A stretch of 64,000 nt of DNA, taken from contig JASGDN010000072.1 of the NCBI GenBank assembly GCA_049841275.1, positions 44,178 to 108,177 on the forward strand. Direction: 5' to 3'. Positions 42,617 to 51,203 of the stretch are shown piece after piece (position 1 is the stretch's first letter; every line of letters begins with the position of its first letter). The notes below the pieces were generated by a model, which saw only the letters and a list, made by a program, of their open reading frames with translations, had not been told where the DNA came from and searched no databases. Source of the DNA: JASGDN01 sp049841275. GTDB lineage: Bacteria; Chloroflexota; Chloroflexia; Thermomicrobiales; UBA6265. Both the position numbers and the translations under genes were made by a program.

Positions 42617-43720
42617 CTAGACGACGAACTGCCCATCGCGCATGAATGGCTCGCCATCGACGGTGACTTCGCCGCCCTGCCGCAGGTCGCAGATCATGTC
42701 CCAGTGGACGGCAGACGTGTTCGTGCTTCCCGTCTCGGGATACCCCGCGCCGACCGCCATGTGGACGGTGCCGCCAATCTTCTCGTCGAAGAGGATGTTC
42801 TTCGAGAACCGCTGGATATCGAAGTTGGTCCCGAACGCGAACTCCCCAAGGAAGCGCGCACCCGGGTCCGTGTCGAGCGTGCGGATCAGGTAATCCTCGT
42901 TCTTCACCGCACTGGCCTCCACGACCTTGCCGTTTTCGAACCGCAGGCGAATGTCCTGGATCTCCCGGCCGCCGGTGACCACCGGATACGAGAAGCGGAT
43001 GTGCCCATTCACCGAATCCTCGACCGGACCGGTGAAGATCTCCCCGCTCGGGAAGTTCCGCTTGCCGTCCGAGTTCACCCAGACGCGATCCTTCACGTTC
43101 ACGGTCAGGTCGGTGTCCGGCCCCGTGAGATGAATCTCGCTCTTGCCCGCCAGCCAATCGATCAGCCGCTGCTGCTCGGCGCGCAACTCCAGCCAGGCCG
43201 CAACAGGGTCATCACGATCCAGCTTCATTCCCGCCAGCACGAAGTCGGTGTAGGCCTCCGTCTCCATGTCGGCATCCTGCGCGTAGGCGTCGGTCGGGTA
43301 GAGCGTCAGCGTCCAGTCCAGCGATCCCTCGGCGGCGCGGCGCATGTACGTCCCCATCAGCCCGGTCCGCGCCTTCTGGAAGAGCGCCTGCCGGTTCGGA
43401 TCGACCGCAGAGAGGCGTTTCGTGTTCGTCTCCGCCAGGACGTTGATCGTCACATCGGCCTCTTCGCGCAGGAATCGCTCGACCGGCGTCAGGAACGCGA
43501 GCTGATCGTCATTCCCGTGCAAGAGCATCTCGGCACTCAACCCATCGAGCACGGGCATCATGACGGGATAACCGCCAACCGCCAGCACCTCGCGGTAGAT
43601 CTGCCGGAGCAACGGCGCGGCTGCGACGCCGCCGGTGATCCCGACGGTCTGCCCTGGCTTCACCTCGACCGAATAGTTCACGAGGGCCTTCGCCCATTTC
43701 TCGAGGCGTGGATCCGCCAT
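42617..43720 (-). CDS. M29-family aminopeptidase
   Basis: A 367-aa metallopeptidase of the AmpS/thermophilic aminopeptidase family, which removes N-terminal residues in the cytoplasm using a two-metal site. Landmarks are WAKALVNYSVEVKPGQTV at the start, GPDTDLTVNVKDRVWVNSDGKRNFPSGEIFTGPVEDSV near 210-245 (Glu ligands), and TSAVHWDMICDLRQGG near 340 (His and Asp ligands). Length and order match the family. ATG with AAGGAAG about 12 nt upstream. It is transcribed alone, with its own terminator. Confidence 0.9.
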   Translation of the reverse strand: MADPRLEKWAKALVNYSVEVKPGQTVGITGGVAAAPLLRQIYREVLAVGGYPVMMPVLDGLSAEMLLHGNDDQLAFLTPVERFLREEADVTINVLAETNTKRLSAVDPNRQALFQKARTGLMGTYMRRAAEGSLDWTLTLYPTDAYAQDADMETEAYTDFVLAGMKLDRDDPVAAWLELRAEQQRLIDWLAGKSEIHLTGPDTDLTVNVKDRVWVNSDGKRNFPSGEIFTGPVEDSVNGHIRFSYPVVTGGREIQDIRLRFENGKVVEASAVKNEDYLIRTLDTDPGARFLGEFAFGTNFDIQRFSKNILFDEKIGGTVHMAVGAGYPETGSTNTSAVHWDMICDLRQGGEVTVDGEPFMRDGQFVV

Positions 43721-44255
43721 TGTCTCTGCTTCCTTCCATACATCGAAATACCATCACGCCCGACACCATGCCATCGCGCATCCTACCGCAGGAATCGCCC
43801 GCAAGCGATTCCTGGCCGGCCCCCGTCATGATGTTTCTCACAACAACATCCATCGGGTATCCTGCCCACGTTCAGTGACCTGCTCGCCCTCAAGCCCCAT
43901 GCGAACCGATGCCTTCCGGCCGCAAGCCGTGACAGTCCGGCGACGATCGCCGATTTTGTGCCAGCGATTGCCAGACCCTGTCACAGGGCAAGTGCGCATC
44001 TCGACACTGCACCCATCCGGACGGACTGCACGTACAACCCCCTCATCCCCGATCCAACACACGACAACATCCAGGCTCCACGTTTTCTTGAAATTGCCCG
44101 TCCGGAAAGCCGAACGGACACCTTTTCCCCGCCGTCACACGCAGTTTAGGATTGCGGCTGGGGAGATCGGCGTCAGGCCGATCCAGTTTGCCGACAGCCC
44201 GTACCCCGTACTTCGGCAAGCTGACATCATGGAGCAAGGGAGAGGGAGTGGACGC
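43721..44255. other. 535-bp intergenic region between divergent genes
   Basis: No gene recognised. Several frames are open but have no coding bias or SD. GGCGACGATCGCC near 43933 is a small palindrome. GC content dips in places (TTTTCTTGAAATTG near 44085). It should hold the promoters of the M29 gene and the XRE gene. Confidence 0.4.
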
Positions 44256-44528
44256 ATGCTGACGCTTCGGGAAGCGCGGCAACGCAAGCACATGTCACAG
44301 CAGGTGCTTGCCGATCGTGCCGGCGTGGCACGGGTAACCGTGTCGCAAATCGAACTGGGGAAGTCGGGCCCGCGCCCACACATCGCCCGGCGTCTCAGCC
44401 AGGTGCTGGATGTTCCCCCCGGCGAGATCGTCGAATTCGGCAAGGCCGCCCGCAGCATGCGCCTGCCGACGCCGTCCATTCTGGCAATCCGCGCGGATGC
44501 CGAACTGGCCAGTTCGGCGGCTTCCTGA
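44256..44528 (+). CDS. XRE-family helix-turn-helix regulator
   Basis: A 90-aa protein that is mostly one Cro/CI-type domain: LTLREARQRKHMSQQVLADRAGVARVTVSQIELGKSGPRPHIARRLSQVLDVPPGEI, with the recognition helix at ARVTVSQIELGK. A short basic tail follows. I chose ATG 44256, with GGAG 8 nt upstream; an in-frame ATG 27 nt earlier is possible. No toxin or partner gene adjoins it, so its target is unknown. The 270 bases after it hold no clear gene. Confidence 0.75.
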   Translation: MLTLREARQRKHMSQQVLADRAGVARVTVSQIELGKSGPRPHIARRLSQVLDVPPGEIVEFGKAARSMRLPTPSILAIRADAELASSAAS

Positions 44529-44750
44529 ACCAGCACCACAACGCGAACGATGCACGGGCCGGCGCCACAACCGCTGGCCCGTTCTCTGTCTCCCGCAGGG
44601 AGCCGGCATCCACGCCGTCCGTTTTGCGCGTCGCCCGACTCGCGCGTGCGTGACAAGCATCGCGGATTCCAGGGCAATGCCCATCGCACCCAGGCAACCG
44701 GCAAGCCGGGGCTGCTATCCCATCGAAAGCGACAGTCCCGGATTCGGTGC

Positions 44751-44786
44751 TTGACGCCGGGTATACAGTTTTATAAAACTATATAC
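44751..44786 (+). promoter_or_regulatory. PadR operator overlapping its promoter
   Basis: The 26 bases at 44761-44786 are palindromic at 24 positions (GTATA, AGTTTTATAAAACT in the centre, TATAC). TTGACG at 44751 is a likely -35, with TATAAA inside the palindrome as the -10. The operator ends 12 nt before the PadR start, so autorepression is likely. Confidence 0.7.
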
Positions 44787-44798
44787 TCGGAGGAACGA

Positions 44799-45389
44799 AT
44801 GCCAAGTTCTGCCATCGACAGCCAACTTGTCCTTCACATCCTCGGCCTCCTGGTCGAGCGGCCAATGCACCAGTACGCGCTTCGGCGAACCCTTGCCGAG
44901 CGCTACCCGGCCCATCGCGCCCATACCAGCGCGGGCTCGATCTACGCGCTGGTTGCCAGCCTCACGGGGGAAGGCTGGATCGAAGCGGTCCGGACCGAGC
45001 GAGAAGGGAAGCGCCTACGCACCATCTACGGCATCACCGGAGCTGGCTGGGTGATCTTCCGGCATCGCATCGACACCCAGATTCGCGCCGCCCCATCTGG
45101 CATGTCCCCATTCGCCGACGCCATCGCCTATCTCGGCGCGCTCGCACCGGATGAGGCCATCGCCACCCTTCGCGCGCGCCTGGCCATGCTCCATCAGCAA
45201 CAGACGGACCTGGCCCGCGCCCTTCAGGAGGCCAACCGCCAGGGCGTGAGCGACCTGCACATGATCGAAGCCGACTTCCTGCGTTCCCAGCTTGAGGGCG
45301 AGACGCGTTGGATCGAATGCCTGATCGACCGCATCGCATCCGGGGATCTCCTATGGCCAGAAAGCGATGTCCAGGAGGATGCACCATGA
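44799..45389 (+). CDS. PadR-family transcriptional regulator
   Basis: A 196-aa regulator. The winged helix reads LVLHILGLLVERPMHQYALRRTLAERY, then HTSAGSIYALVASLTGEGWIEA with the recognition helix and RTIYGITGAGWVIF as the wing. The C-terminal half is a helical dimerisation domain of the Vir_act_alpha_C type. SD GGAGGAA before ATG 44799. Its stop overlaps the next start (ATGA), so the downstream glycosidase-like gene is in the same operon and is probably what it controls. Confidence 0.9.
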   Translation: MPSSAIDSQLVLHILGLLVERPMHQYALRRTLAERYPAHRAHTSAGSIYALVASLTGEGWIEAVRTEREGKRLRTIYGITGAGWVIFRHRIDTQIRAAPSGMSPFADAIAYLGALAPDEAIATLRARLAMLHQQQTDLARALQEANRQGVSDLHMIEADFLRSQLEGETRWIECLIDRIASGDLLWPESDVQEDAP

Positions 45390-46384
45390 CCCTCCCCGCG
45401 ACCCCACCCTTCACGTTCGGTATCTACGCCGCCTCGCAGGTCGGAACATGGAGCGGACCTCCCGACAACCAACAGGCGATCAACCAGCTTGTTTCGACGC
45501 TGCAAGGCACGGCGCCGTTCATCGTCCGCGAATACCTGCACTTCCGTGGCGCATCCCGTTCGCACGACGGCAGCCTGCCGCCACTTACGATGCCGGACGC
45601 CTGGTATATCGCGAACAACCGGCAACTCGACCTCGTCCTCAGCTATCTCCCGCCTGAAACGGACATCGCCGGGTGGCTCGCCTTCATCGAACGGGCGATC
45701 GAGCGATACGGACCGATCACCCGTTATCTGCAAGTCACGCTGGAGCCAAACTTCCCGATCCGGAACATCGACGGCAGTTCGCCCGGCGTCCTCGATGCCC
45801 TTCGTCTGGGCATCCCCACCGCTCGCAACCTGCTCGATGCTCGCTCGCTGCGCAACGTCGATATCGGATTCTCAGTCGCTGAACCTGCGGAATGGCTGGG
45901 CGGAGACGATGCGTTCTGGGCCGCCGTTGCAGACTTTCCCCAGGACTCGTTCACCGCCCTCCTGGATTATGTCGGCCTCGGTCTCTATCCCGACGCCTTC
46001 TCCCCGGTCGCCCCGGACGGCCAGCCGGGCGACGTTCGCAGTCTCACCGGCCATGCGCTGGAACATCTCCGCACCGTGTCGTTCGCTCGAGCCGGGATTC
46101 CGGCCTCGGTCCCGATCCGGATCGTCGAATCCGGCTCTCCTTCGTCCGGCGATCGCACGGAGGACCACCAAGCACGGAGCATCGAAGCCATCGTCGAGAC
46201 CGTCCTCTCCCGGCGCGACGATCTCAACGTCCGCTCGTTCGTTCTCTTCGGATTACGCGATGCCGATTCGTCCGCCGACAGCCCATTTGCCCGTTTCGGG
46301 ATCACCGACGACCGCTATCGACCAAAACTGGCATTCCCGTGGTACCGCGCACGCATCGCACAGGCTTCGGTTCGCGCCACGTGA
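45386..46384 (+). CDS. unassigned TIM-barrel-like protein, possibly a glycoside hydrolase
   Basis: A 332-aa protein without a signal peptide. The pattern of alternating strands and helices resembles clan A glycosidases. Candidate acids are the Glu in LQVTLEPNFP near residue 118 and in IRIVESGSPSSG near 250; FVREYLHFRG and YVGLGLYPDAF are other barrel-end-like stretches. SD AGGAGG just before ATG, within the PadR operon. I cannot name a family. It could be a PadR-controlled enzyme acting on a plant or polysaccharide product, which is inference. Confidence 0.6.
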   Translation: MTLPATPPFTFGIYAASQVGTWSGPPDNQQAINQLVSTLQGTAPFIVREYLHFRGASRSHDGSLPPLTMPDAWYIANNRQLDLVLSYLPPETDIAGWLAFIERAIERYGPITRYLQVTLEPNFPIRNIDGSSPGVLDALRLGIPTARNLLDARSLRNVDIGFSVAEPAEWLGGDDAFWAAVADFPQDSFTALLDYVGLGLYPDAFSPVAPDGQPGDVRSLTGHALEHLRTVSFARAGIPASVPIRIVESGSPSSGDRTEDHQARSIEAIVETVLSRRDDLNVRSFVLFGLRDADSSADSPFARFGITDDRYRPKLAFPWYRARIAQASVRAT

Positions 46385-46577
46385 ACGTCCGCAACGCTGG
46401 ACATGCCTTGGCAATGCGAGAACGAAGGACCGGGCCCAACGACCACAACTACTCCCGCTCTGACATGAGCCTGCGCCCGACACCATACTCCCTTTGACCG
46501 AGGCCCCCGACCGTATCCTGCACCGCGAGCAATGCCCCGCAATCTGATAATCACCCCAGAAACGACGTCCATCTACG

Positions 46578-47075
46578 TTATTCTGGAAGTTCCTCCACGT
46601 ACCACCGGATCGACCGCCGGAAACGTCCAAACGACGCATCCTCATCCATCGACACGGCCTGGAAGAGCAATTCCATCGCCGCCCGGTCGTTTCCGGCACT
46701 TGCCTCGACCAGCGCCGCGAAGACCCACAACGCGCGGTAGTCGGGAAAGCGCCGCATGCCGTCCCGCAACAGATTTCGGGCATCGTCGAGACGGCCGAGA
46801 TTCCGCAGCGTACTGCCCGCCTGCACGAAGATCTCCGGCTGGCGACGTTCCGGCAACCGGTCCACGCCAAGGGTGAAAGTCCGCTCATAGAACGGCATCG
46901 CGTCCGCCTCCCGGCCTGCACTGTCGTATGCCGAGGCGACCAGATACTGCACCAGGGGATCGTCCGGATTGGTCATGCCTCGCGAACGCAACTTCGCATC
47001 CGCGCGCTCCATCGTTGCGGGGTCGCCGGATACAAGCGCCGCCTCAAGATCGTTGTAGAACCCATCCCCAGCCAT
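46578..47075 (-). CDS. TPR-repeat protein
   Basis: A 165-aa helical protein with about three tetratricopeptide units, for example LVQYLVASAYDSAGREADAMPFYERTF, then EIFVQAGSTLRNLGRLDDARNLLRDGM and LWVFAALVEASAGNDRAAMELL. The alternation of small residues at TPR positions is clear. It fits the TPR_5-type small proteins of Actinobacteria and Chloroflexota. SD GGAGGACGA before ATG. Probably a protein-protein adaptor; no partner is evident nearby. Confidence 0.8.
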   Translation of the reverse strand: MAGDGFYNDLEAALVSGDPATMERADAKLRSRGMTNPDDPLVQYLVASAYDSAGREADAMPFYERTFTLGVDRLPERRQPEIFVQAGSTLRNLGRLDDARNLLRDGMRRFPDYRALWVFAALVEASAGNDRAAMELLFQAVSMDEDASFGRFRRSIRWYVEELPE

Positions 47076-47179
47076 TCGTCCTCCATTCCATCCATTCCAA
47101 TAATTCCATCAAGGATCGCCCAGTCCACATCCGGATTCCGGCGCCCCAAGCAACATCCATCCGGTCACGCACATCGCCC

Positions 47180-47394
47180 AGTGGACGATCCAGGCTAAAG
47201 CCGAACTCGGTTTGGCAGCCACGTCGGATGGTCTGACCGACCACCATCCGGCGAAGTGGTTGCCGGATACCGTGGCATGGTCGGCCTGCGGCCGATGGCG
47301 CTTCGCGCGGGGTTCTTCGCTGCGCTCACCATGACACGAAATCGTGCGTGGGATCAGAACGCAAATCATGCCAGCTTAGCCTGGATCGTCCACT
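47180..47394. repeat. MITE-like element with perfect 19-bp terminal inverted repeats
   Basis: AGTGGACGATCCAGGCTAA at 47180-47198 is repeated in inverted form at 47376-47394, giving a 215-bp element without a gene. The right ~130 bp read on the minus strand match the sequence at 54246-54365 closely, including GGCATGATTTGCGTTCTGAT and TCATGGTGAGCGCAGCGAA. It ends exactly at the stop codon of the UbiB gene. The 100 bases before it, up to the TPR start, hold nothing else. Confidence 0.7.
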
Positions 47395-49376
47395 CAGTCC
47401 CGCACCGGTCGGAAGATCACCACCAGCACCCGCAGCGCCAGGATCGACGCAATCGCCAGCAACATGTAGCCGATGAAGTCGAAGACACTGATGGCCGCCG
47501 TCATCCGCGGGCCCCCTTCACGGCCAATCATGATCACCGACATCACCCCGACCGTGGATGCCAGCACCGTCAGCAGGACGAGATGCACCATCTGCCCAAC
47601 GACCCGGCGATCCCGTTCGTCCGCCAGCGGCCGCACGTTGACGCTCAGGCGCCCGTCTTCCAGCGCCGCCGTGATGCGGTCGATCCGGCGCGGCAGCCGT
47701 CGCAACATCGGCAGCAGCACCGTCAGTTCGTCCGTCAGCGTCTTCCGGATCGCGTCCGGCCGCAACTGGCTGTGCAGGTATGTCCGGGAAAACCCCTGTG
47801 CCTCGCCGATCACATCGAAAGCGGGATCGATCCGCCGCAGCGTTCCTTCCAAGGTGGCCGCCGCCCGGAAGACCGCGGCTACCTCCGGCGGCACCGAGAG
47901 ACCGTAGTCGGCCACGATCTGCAGGAGGTCGGTGAACATCCGCGCTTCCGGCGCGATGCCCGGCGTCAGGTTCCGCGCCATGAACTGTCCGAGCGCCCGC
48001 TCCAACCGGTCCTCGTCGAGCACGTCCGGCCGCTCGCAAAGGTCGAGCAGGGCATCGGTCGCAGACAGCGGATCGCGCTGGCTGAACGCCAGCAGCAGAC
48101 GGACCAGCGCCTCCCGCAGCACCGCGTCGATCCGCCCCACCGAACCGAAATCGAGCAGGGTGAGCCGGTTGTCCTCCAGCAACATCACGTTCCCCGGATG
48201 CGGGTCCGCGTGGAATGTTCCGTCGATCACGATCTCGTGCAACAGTGAATCGAGCAGGTTCCGCGCCAGCTCCGTCGTGTCCAGCCCGCGTTCGGCAATG
48301 ACTGCCTCGGCACCCCCAAGCGGAACGCCGCGAATCCGCTCCATCACCAGGATCGGCGCGGATGTGAGGTCGCGGTAGACCGTCGGGATGTCCAGCCCCG
48401 GATCGCCGCCGCGCGTCGCCGCTGCCGCCGCGACCACGGCCATGTTCCGCGCCTCGATCCGGAAGTCGAGCTCCTCGCGCAACGCGACGGCGAAGCCATC
48501 GGCCAGTTTGCGCGCACCGATCCGCCGCCCCCAGCCGGTATTCCGTTCCAGCGTCCTCGCCAGGCGCTCGACGATATCGAGGTCGCGCTGCACCTGGGTG
48601 ACGATGCCCGGACGCCGGACCTTGATGACCACCTCCCGACCGTCCGCCAGCACTGCGGCATGCACCTGCGCCACGGATGCCGAGGCCAGCGGCTCACGCT
48701 CGATCGACCGGAACGCACTCGCCAGGTGCTCCGCACCGATTTCCCCGATCAGGATCGGTTCGATCTGCGCCCAGGGCAATGCCGGGGCCTGTGTCTGGAG
48801 TTTGCTCAATTCCACAATGAATTCCGGCGGCAGGAGATCGCGCCGGGTCGAAAGGATCTGCCCCAGCTTGACGAAGGTGACGCCACCATCGCTCAGCGCC
48901 TCGCGCAACGATACCGCGATCGCCTCCCGCCCCTCGCTCGTGCGCAACTCCGCGCGCCGGCCGCCTCGAACGTAGGCCAGCAGGCCGCGCCGCACGAGGA
49001 TGGCGGAGATCTGGGCGTATCGCCTGCTGCGCTGCAGCCACCGCCCGAGCTCCCGCCAGAGATAGAGCGGTCCCGGCAACGTGTTGGACGGCACCAGAGC
49101 CTCGGCGATCACGAGGAACACCATCCCGCATAGAAGCGAGATGAGGACACCGAGCGTCAAGATCAGCAGGGCAACAAACGTGGTGGAGTTGCCGGTGATG
49201 TCTTCCCCGGCCAGCCCGATGAGGATCGGCTGCCCCACGAACAGGGAAATGGCGCCTGCGATCGCCAGGCGCGCAAGCGAAAACTCCACCCCAAGGAGCC
49301 TGCGAACTACATGCGCAAAGATCGCGATCGTGACGACCGTCCCGATGAACGCGTAGAGTCCCAGCCAGAAATCCAT
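47394..49376 (-). CDS. UbiB/ABC1-family atypical kinase with membrane segments
   Basis: A 660-aa protein. Three hydrophobic segments (about residues 5-27, 33-56, 66-94) precede the kinase-like domain. Its UbiB-specific motifs are VTFVKLGQILSTRRDLLP (KxGQ) near 170, ASASVAQVH near 210, VIKVRRPG, the catalytic FHADPHPGNVML near 368, and LLDFGSVGR near 385. Two more membrane segments close the protein (about 585-608 and 620-645). UbiB proteins support quinone or isoprenoid lipid metabolism through ATPase activity. N-terminal membrane segments are less usual. The SD is AGGAAGAGG. Confidence 0.85.
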   Translation of the reverse strand: MDFWLGLYAFIGTVVTIAIFAHVVRRLLGVEFSLARLAIAGAISLFVGQPILIGLAGEDITGNSTTFVALLILTLGVLISLLCGMVFLVIAEALVPSNTLPGPLYLWRELGRWLQRSRRYAQISAILVRRGLLAYVRGGRRAELRTSEGREAIAVSLREALSDGGVTFVKLGQILSTRRDLLPPEFIVELSKLQTQAPALPWAQIEPILIGEIGAEHLASAFRSIEREPLASASVAQVHAAVLADGREVVIKVRRPGIVTQVQRDLDIVERLARTLERNTGWGRRIGARKLADGFAVALREELDFRIEARNMAVVAAAAATRGGDPGLDIPTVYRDLTSAPILVMERIRGVPLGGAEAVIAERGLDTTELARNLLDSLLHEIVIDGTFHADPHPGNVMLLEDNRLTLLDFGSVGRIDAVLREALVRLLLAFSQRDPLSATDALLDLCERPDVLDEDRLERALGQFMARNLTPGIAPEARMFTDLLQIVADYGLSVPPEVAAVFRAAATLEGTLRRIDPAFDVIGEAQGFSRTYLHSQLRPDAIRKTLTDELTVLLPMLRRLPRRIDRITAALEDGRLSVNVRPLADERDRRVVGQMVHLVLLTVLASTVGVMSVIMIGREGGPRMTAAISVFDFIGYMLLAIASILALRVLVVIFRPVRD

Positions 49377-49567
49377 CGCCCGCCCTCTTCCTCCCGATCC
49401 TGCCCGCCGCCCCGCTCCGTGCGATCGTGCCAGACAGATGTGTCGAATCTGTCACCCGCGGGCGTCGCGCCCCCCTCACCCCACGCCCGGTGATCGCAAC
49501 GGACACCACGACCGGCGACGGTATACTCGAAATGTATCGACAGCGAAGCACATTGCGGGAGTCCATC

Positions 49568-50446
49568 ATGACTGTCTTCTCGTCACGCATCCGGCCGTTT
49601 GCCCTCATCCTCGGTCTCATGCCCACCCTCGCCACGATGAGCCAGGCCACACCATCCAGCACGCCCGAACCGGACCGCTCGCTGGGCGCCGATGTGATCT
49701 CCGCGGCCTCTGCCAGCGATACCGACACTGTCCGCTCGCTGATCGCCCGCAACGCCTGGCTGGAAGCCCGCGACGAGACCGGCGCCACGCCGTTGCTGAT
49801 CGCGACGCACGCCAACGATATCCCGGTCGCCACGCTCCTGATCGAAGCGGGCGCCGATGTGAACGCGCAGGATGACATCCAGGACAGTCCCTATCTCTAC
49901 GCCGGGGCACGCGGCCTGAACGAGATCCTGCTCCTGACGCTGGATCACGGCGCCGACCTGGAGAGCATCAACCGCTTCGGAGGCACTGCCCTCATTCCTG
50001 CCTGCGAGCGCGGCCATGTCGAAACCGTGCGCATCCTGATTGCGACGGGTGTCGACGTGAACCATGTGAACCGTCTCGGCTGGACGGGCTTGCTGGAGGC
50101 GATCATCCTCAGTGACGGCGGTCCCGCCCATCAGCAGATCGTCCGCCTGCTGATCGATGCCGGAGCCGACGTCAACCTCGCCGATTTCGACGGGGTCACA
50201 CCACTCCAGCATGCCGAACAGCGCGGCTACACGATCATCGCCGGGATGCTAGCGCGCACTGACTGCAAGACGACGAGACCGGGATGCAGGCTGCATCCCG
50301 GTCTCGTCGCATCCGATCCGAATGACGTTCCTACGCGGCCCTGCGCTCGGATTCCGTCGTCGTGCCCTGATCGGTGGTCAGCTCGTCGATCTCGCGGTCA
50401 TTGCGGATTGCTTCGAAGGCGAAGGCCGCAATCAGGCCACCGATGA
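49568..50446 (+). CDS. exported ankyrin-repeat protein, C-terminus probably over-extended
   Basis: A signal peptide (PFALILGLMPTLATMSQA) is followed by five to six ankyrin repeats from about residue 40 to 235, for example TGATPLLIATHANDIPVATLLIEAGADVN, then the GADLESINRFGGTALIPACERG and GADVNLADFDGVTPLQHAEQRG units. The last repeat ends near GMLARTD. Beyond it the frame reads through a perfect terminator hairpin and into the antisense of the aquaporin gene, giving about 55 Arg/Ser/Cys-rich residues unlike the rest. A stop was probably lost by a small indel near 50265. It should bind proteins outside the membrane. Confidence 0.75.
   Translation: MTVFSSRIRPFALILGLMPTLATMSQATPSSTPEPDRSLGADVISAASASDTDTVRSLIARNAWLEARDETGATPLLIATHANDIPVATLLIEAGADVNAQDDIQDSPYLYAGARGLNEILLLTLDHGADLESINRFGGTALIPACERGHVETVRILIATGVDVNHVNRLGWTGLLEAIILSDGGPAHQQIVRLLIDAGADVNLADFDGVTPLQHAEQRGYTIIAGMLARTDCKTTRPGCRLHPGLVASDPNDVPTRPCARIPSSCPDRWSARRSRGHCGLLRRRRPQSGHR
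50271..50309. terminator. 19-bp hairpin between the ankyrin and aquaporin genes
   Basis: CGACGAGACCGGGATGCAG and its exact complement are separated by one base. It lies at the natural end of the ankyrin domain and 22 nt past the stop of the convergent aquaporin gene, so it can serve both. Confidence 0.75.
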
Positions 50447-51053
50447 ACGGCGCCGTCAGGTAGATCCAGATGTCGCTGAGGTGCCCGGAGATGATGGCCG
50501 GTCCGAGCGACCGCGCCGGGTTCACCGACCCACCGGAGATCGGCCCTGCGACCAGGATGTTCAGCAGGAGCGCGCCGCCGATCGCAAGACCCGCCGCGGC
50601 CGCAGGAGCCCGCTTGTCCGTCGCCGCGCCATAGATCGTGAAGACCAGCACGGCCGTCATCGCGACCTCGACCACGAACGCCTTCATGACCGTATCCGTC
50701 GGCGCCGCCGTGCCCAGATTCGCCACGTTCCCGAACGTCAGCCGCAGCACGCCCGCCGCGATCAACGATCCCACCAGCTGCGCGACCCAGTACGGAACAA
50801 CTTCCGTCATGGGGAACTTGCCGGTTGCGGCCAGGCTGAGTGTCACCGCCGGATTGACATGCGCGCCGGAAATCCGCCCGATCGTGTAGACAATCACCAT
50901 TAGCGCGAACCCGAACGCGAAGGCGATACTGATCAGTCCGCTCGCGCCGTCGGCATTCACCGTATTCGTGACGACCGCCCCACAACCGATGAAGACCAGC
51001 AGAAACGTTCCGATCACCTCTGCCATCATCCGCTGCACGAGTTTCGGATCCAT
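50331..51053 (-). CDS. aquaporin/glycerol facilitator (MIP family)
   Basis: A 240-aa channel with six membrane helices. Both NPA boxes are present: SGAHVNPAVTLSL near residue 65 and GGSVNPARSLGPAI near 180, with MAEVIGTFLLVFIGCGAVV as the first helix. The Arg after the second NPA and the short loops favour a water-type channel, but glycerol cannot be excluded. ATG 51053 is chosen, since GGGGGGA lies 6 nt upstream. The A/T-rich stretch near 51190 between this gene and the GH4 gene (about 150 bp) probably holds its promoter. Confidence 0.9.
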   Translation of the reverse strand: MDPKLVQRMMAEVIGTFLLVFIGCGAVVTNTVNADGASGLISIAFAFGFALMVIVYTIGRISGAHVNPAVTLSLAATGKFPMTEVVPYWVAQLVGSLIAAGVLRLTFGNVANLGTAAPTDTVMKAFVVEVAMTAVLVFTIYGAATDKRAPAAAAGLAIGGALLLNILVAGPISGGSVNPARSLGPAIISGHLSDIWIYLTAPFIGGLIAAFAFEAIRNDREIDELTTDQGTTTESERRAA

Positions 51054-51203
51054 ACACATCCCCCCGATACACCCACGCCACAACGCACGGCCTCCTTTCT
51101 GATTGTAACAAGGAGTTCGCGTAATCGGCGACATCACGAGAATAAGGAGGACATCGTCTCGAATTTCGGGATCAAAACAGGCCATTCGATAAGATATTTT
51201 TGT

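Noticed and set aside
44529..44798. Coding sequence between the XRE and PadR genes
   Set aside because: Open frames there lack an SD and coding bias; the PadR start at 44799 with its strong SD and operator is clear.
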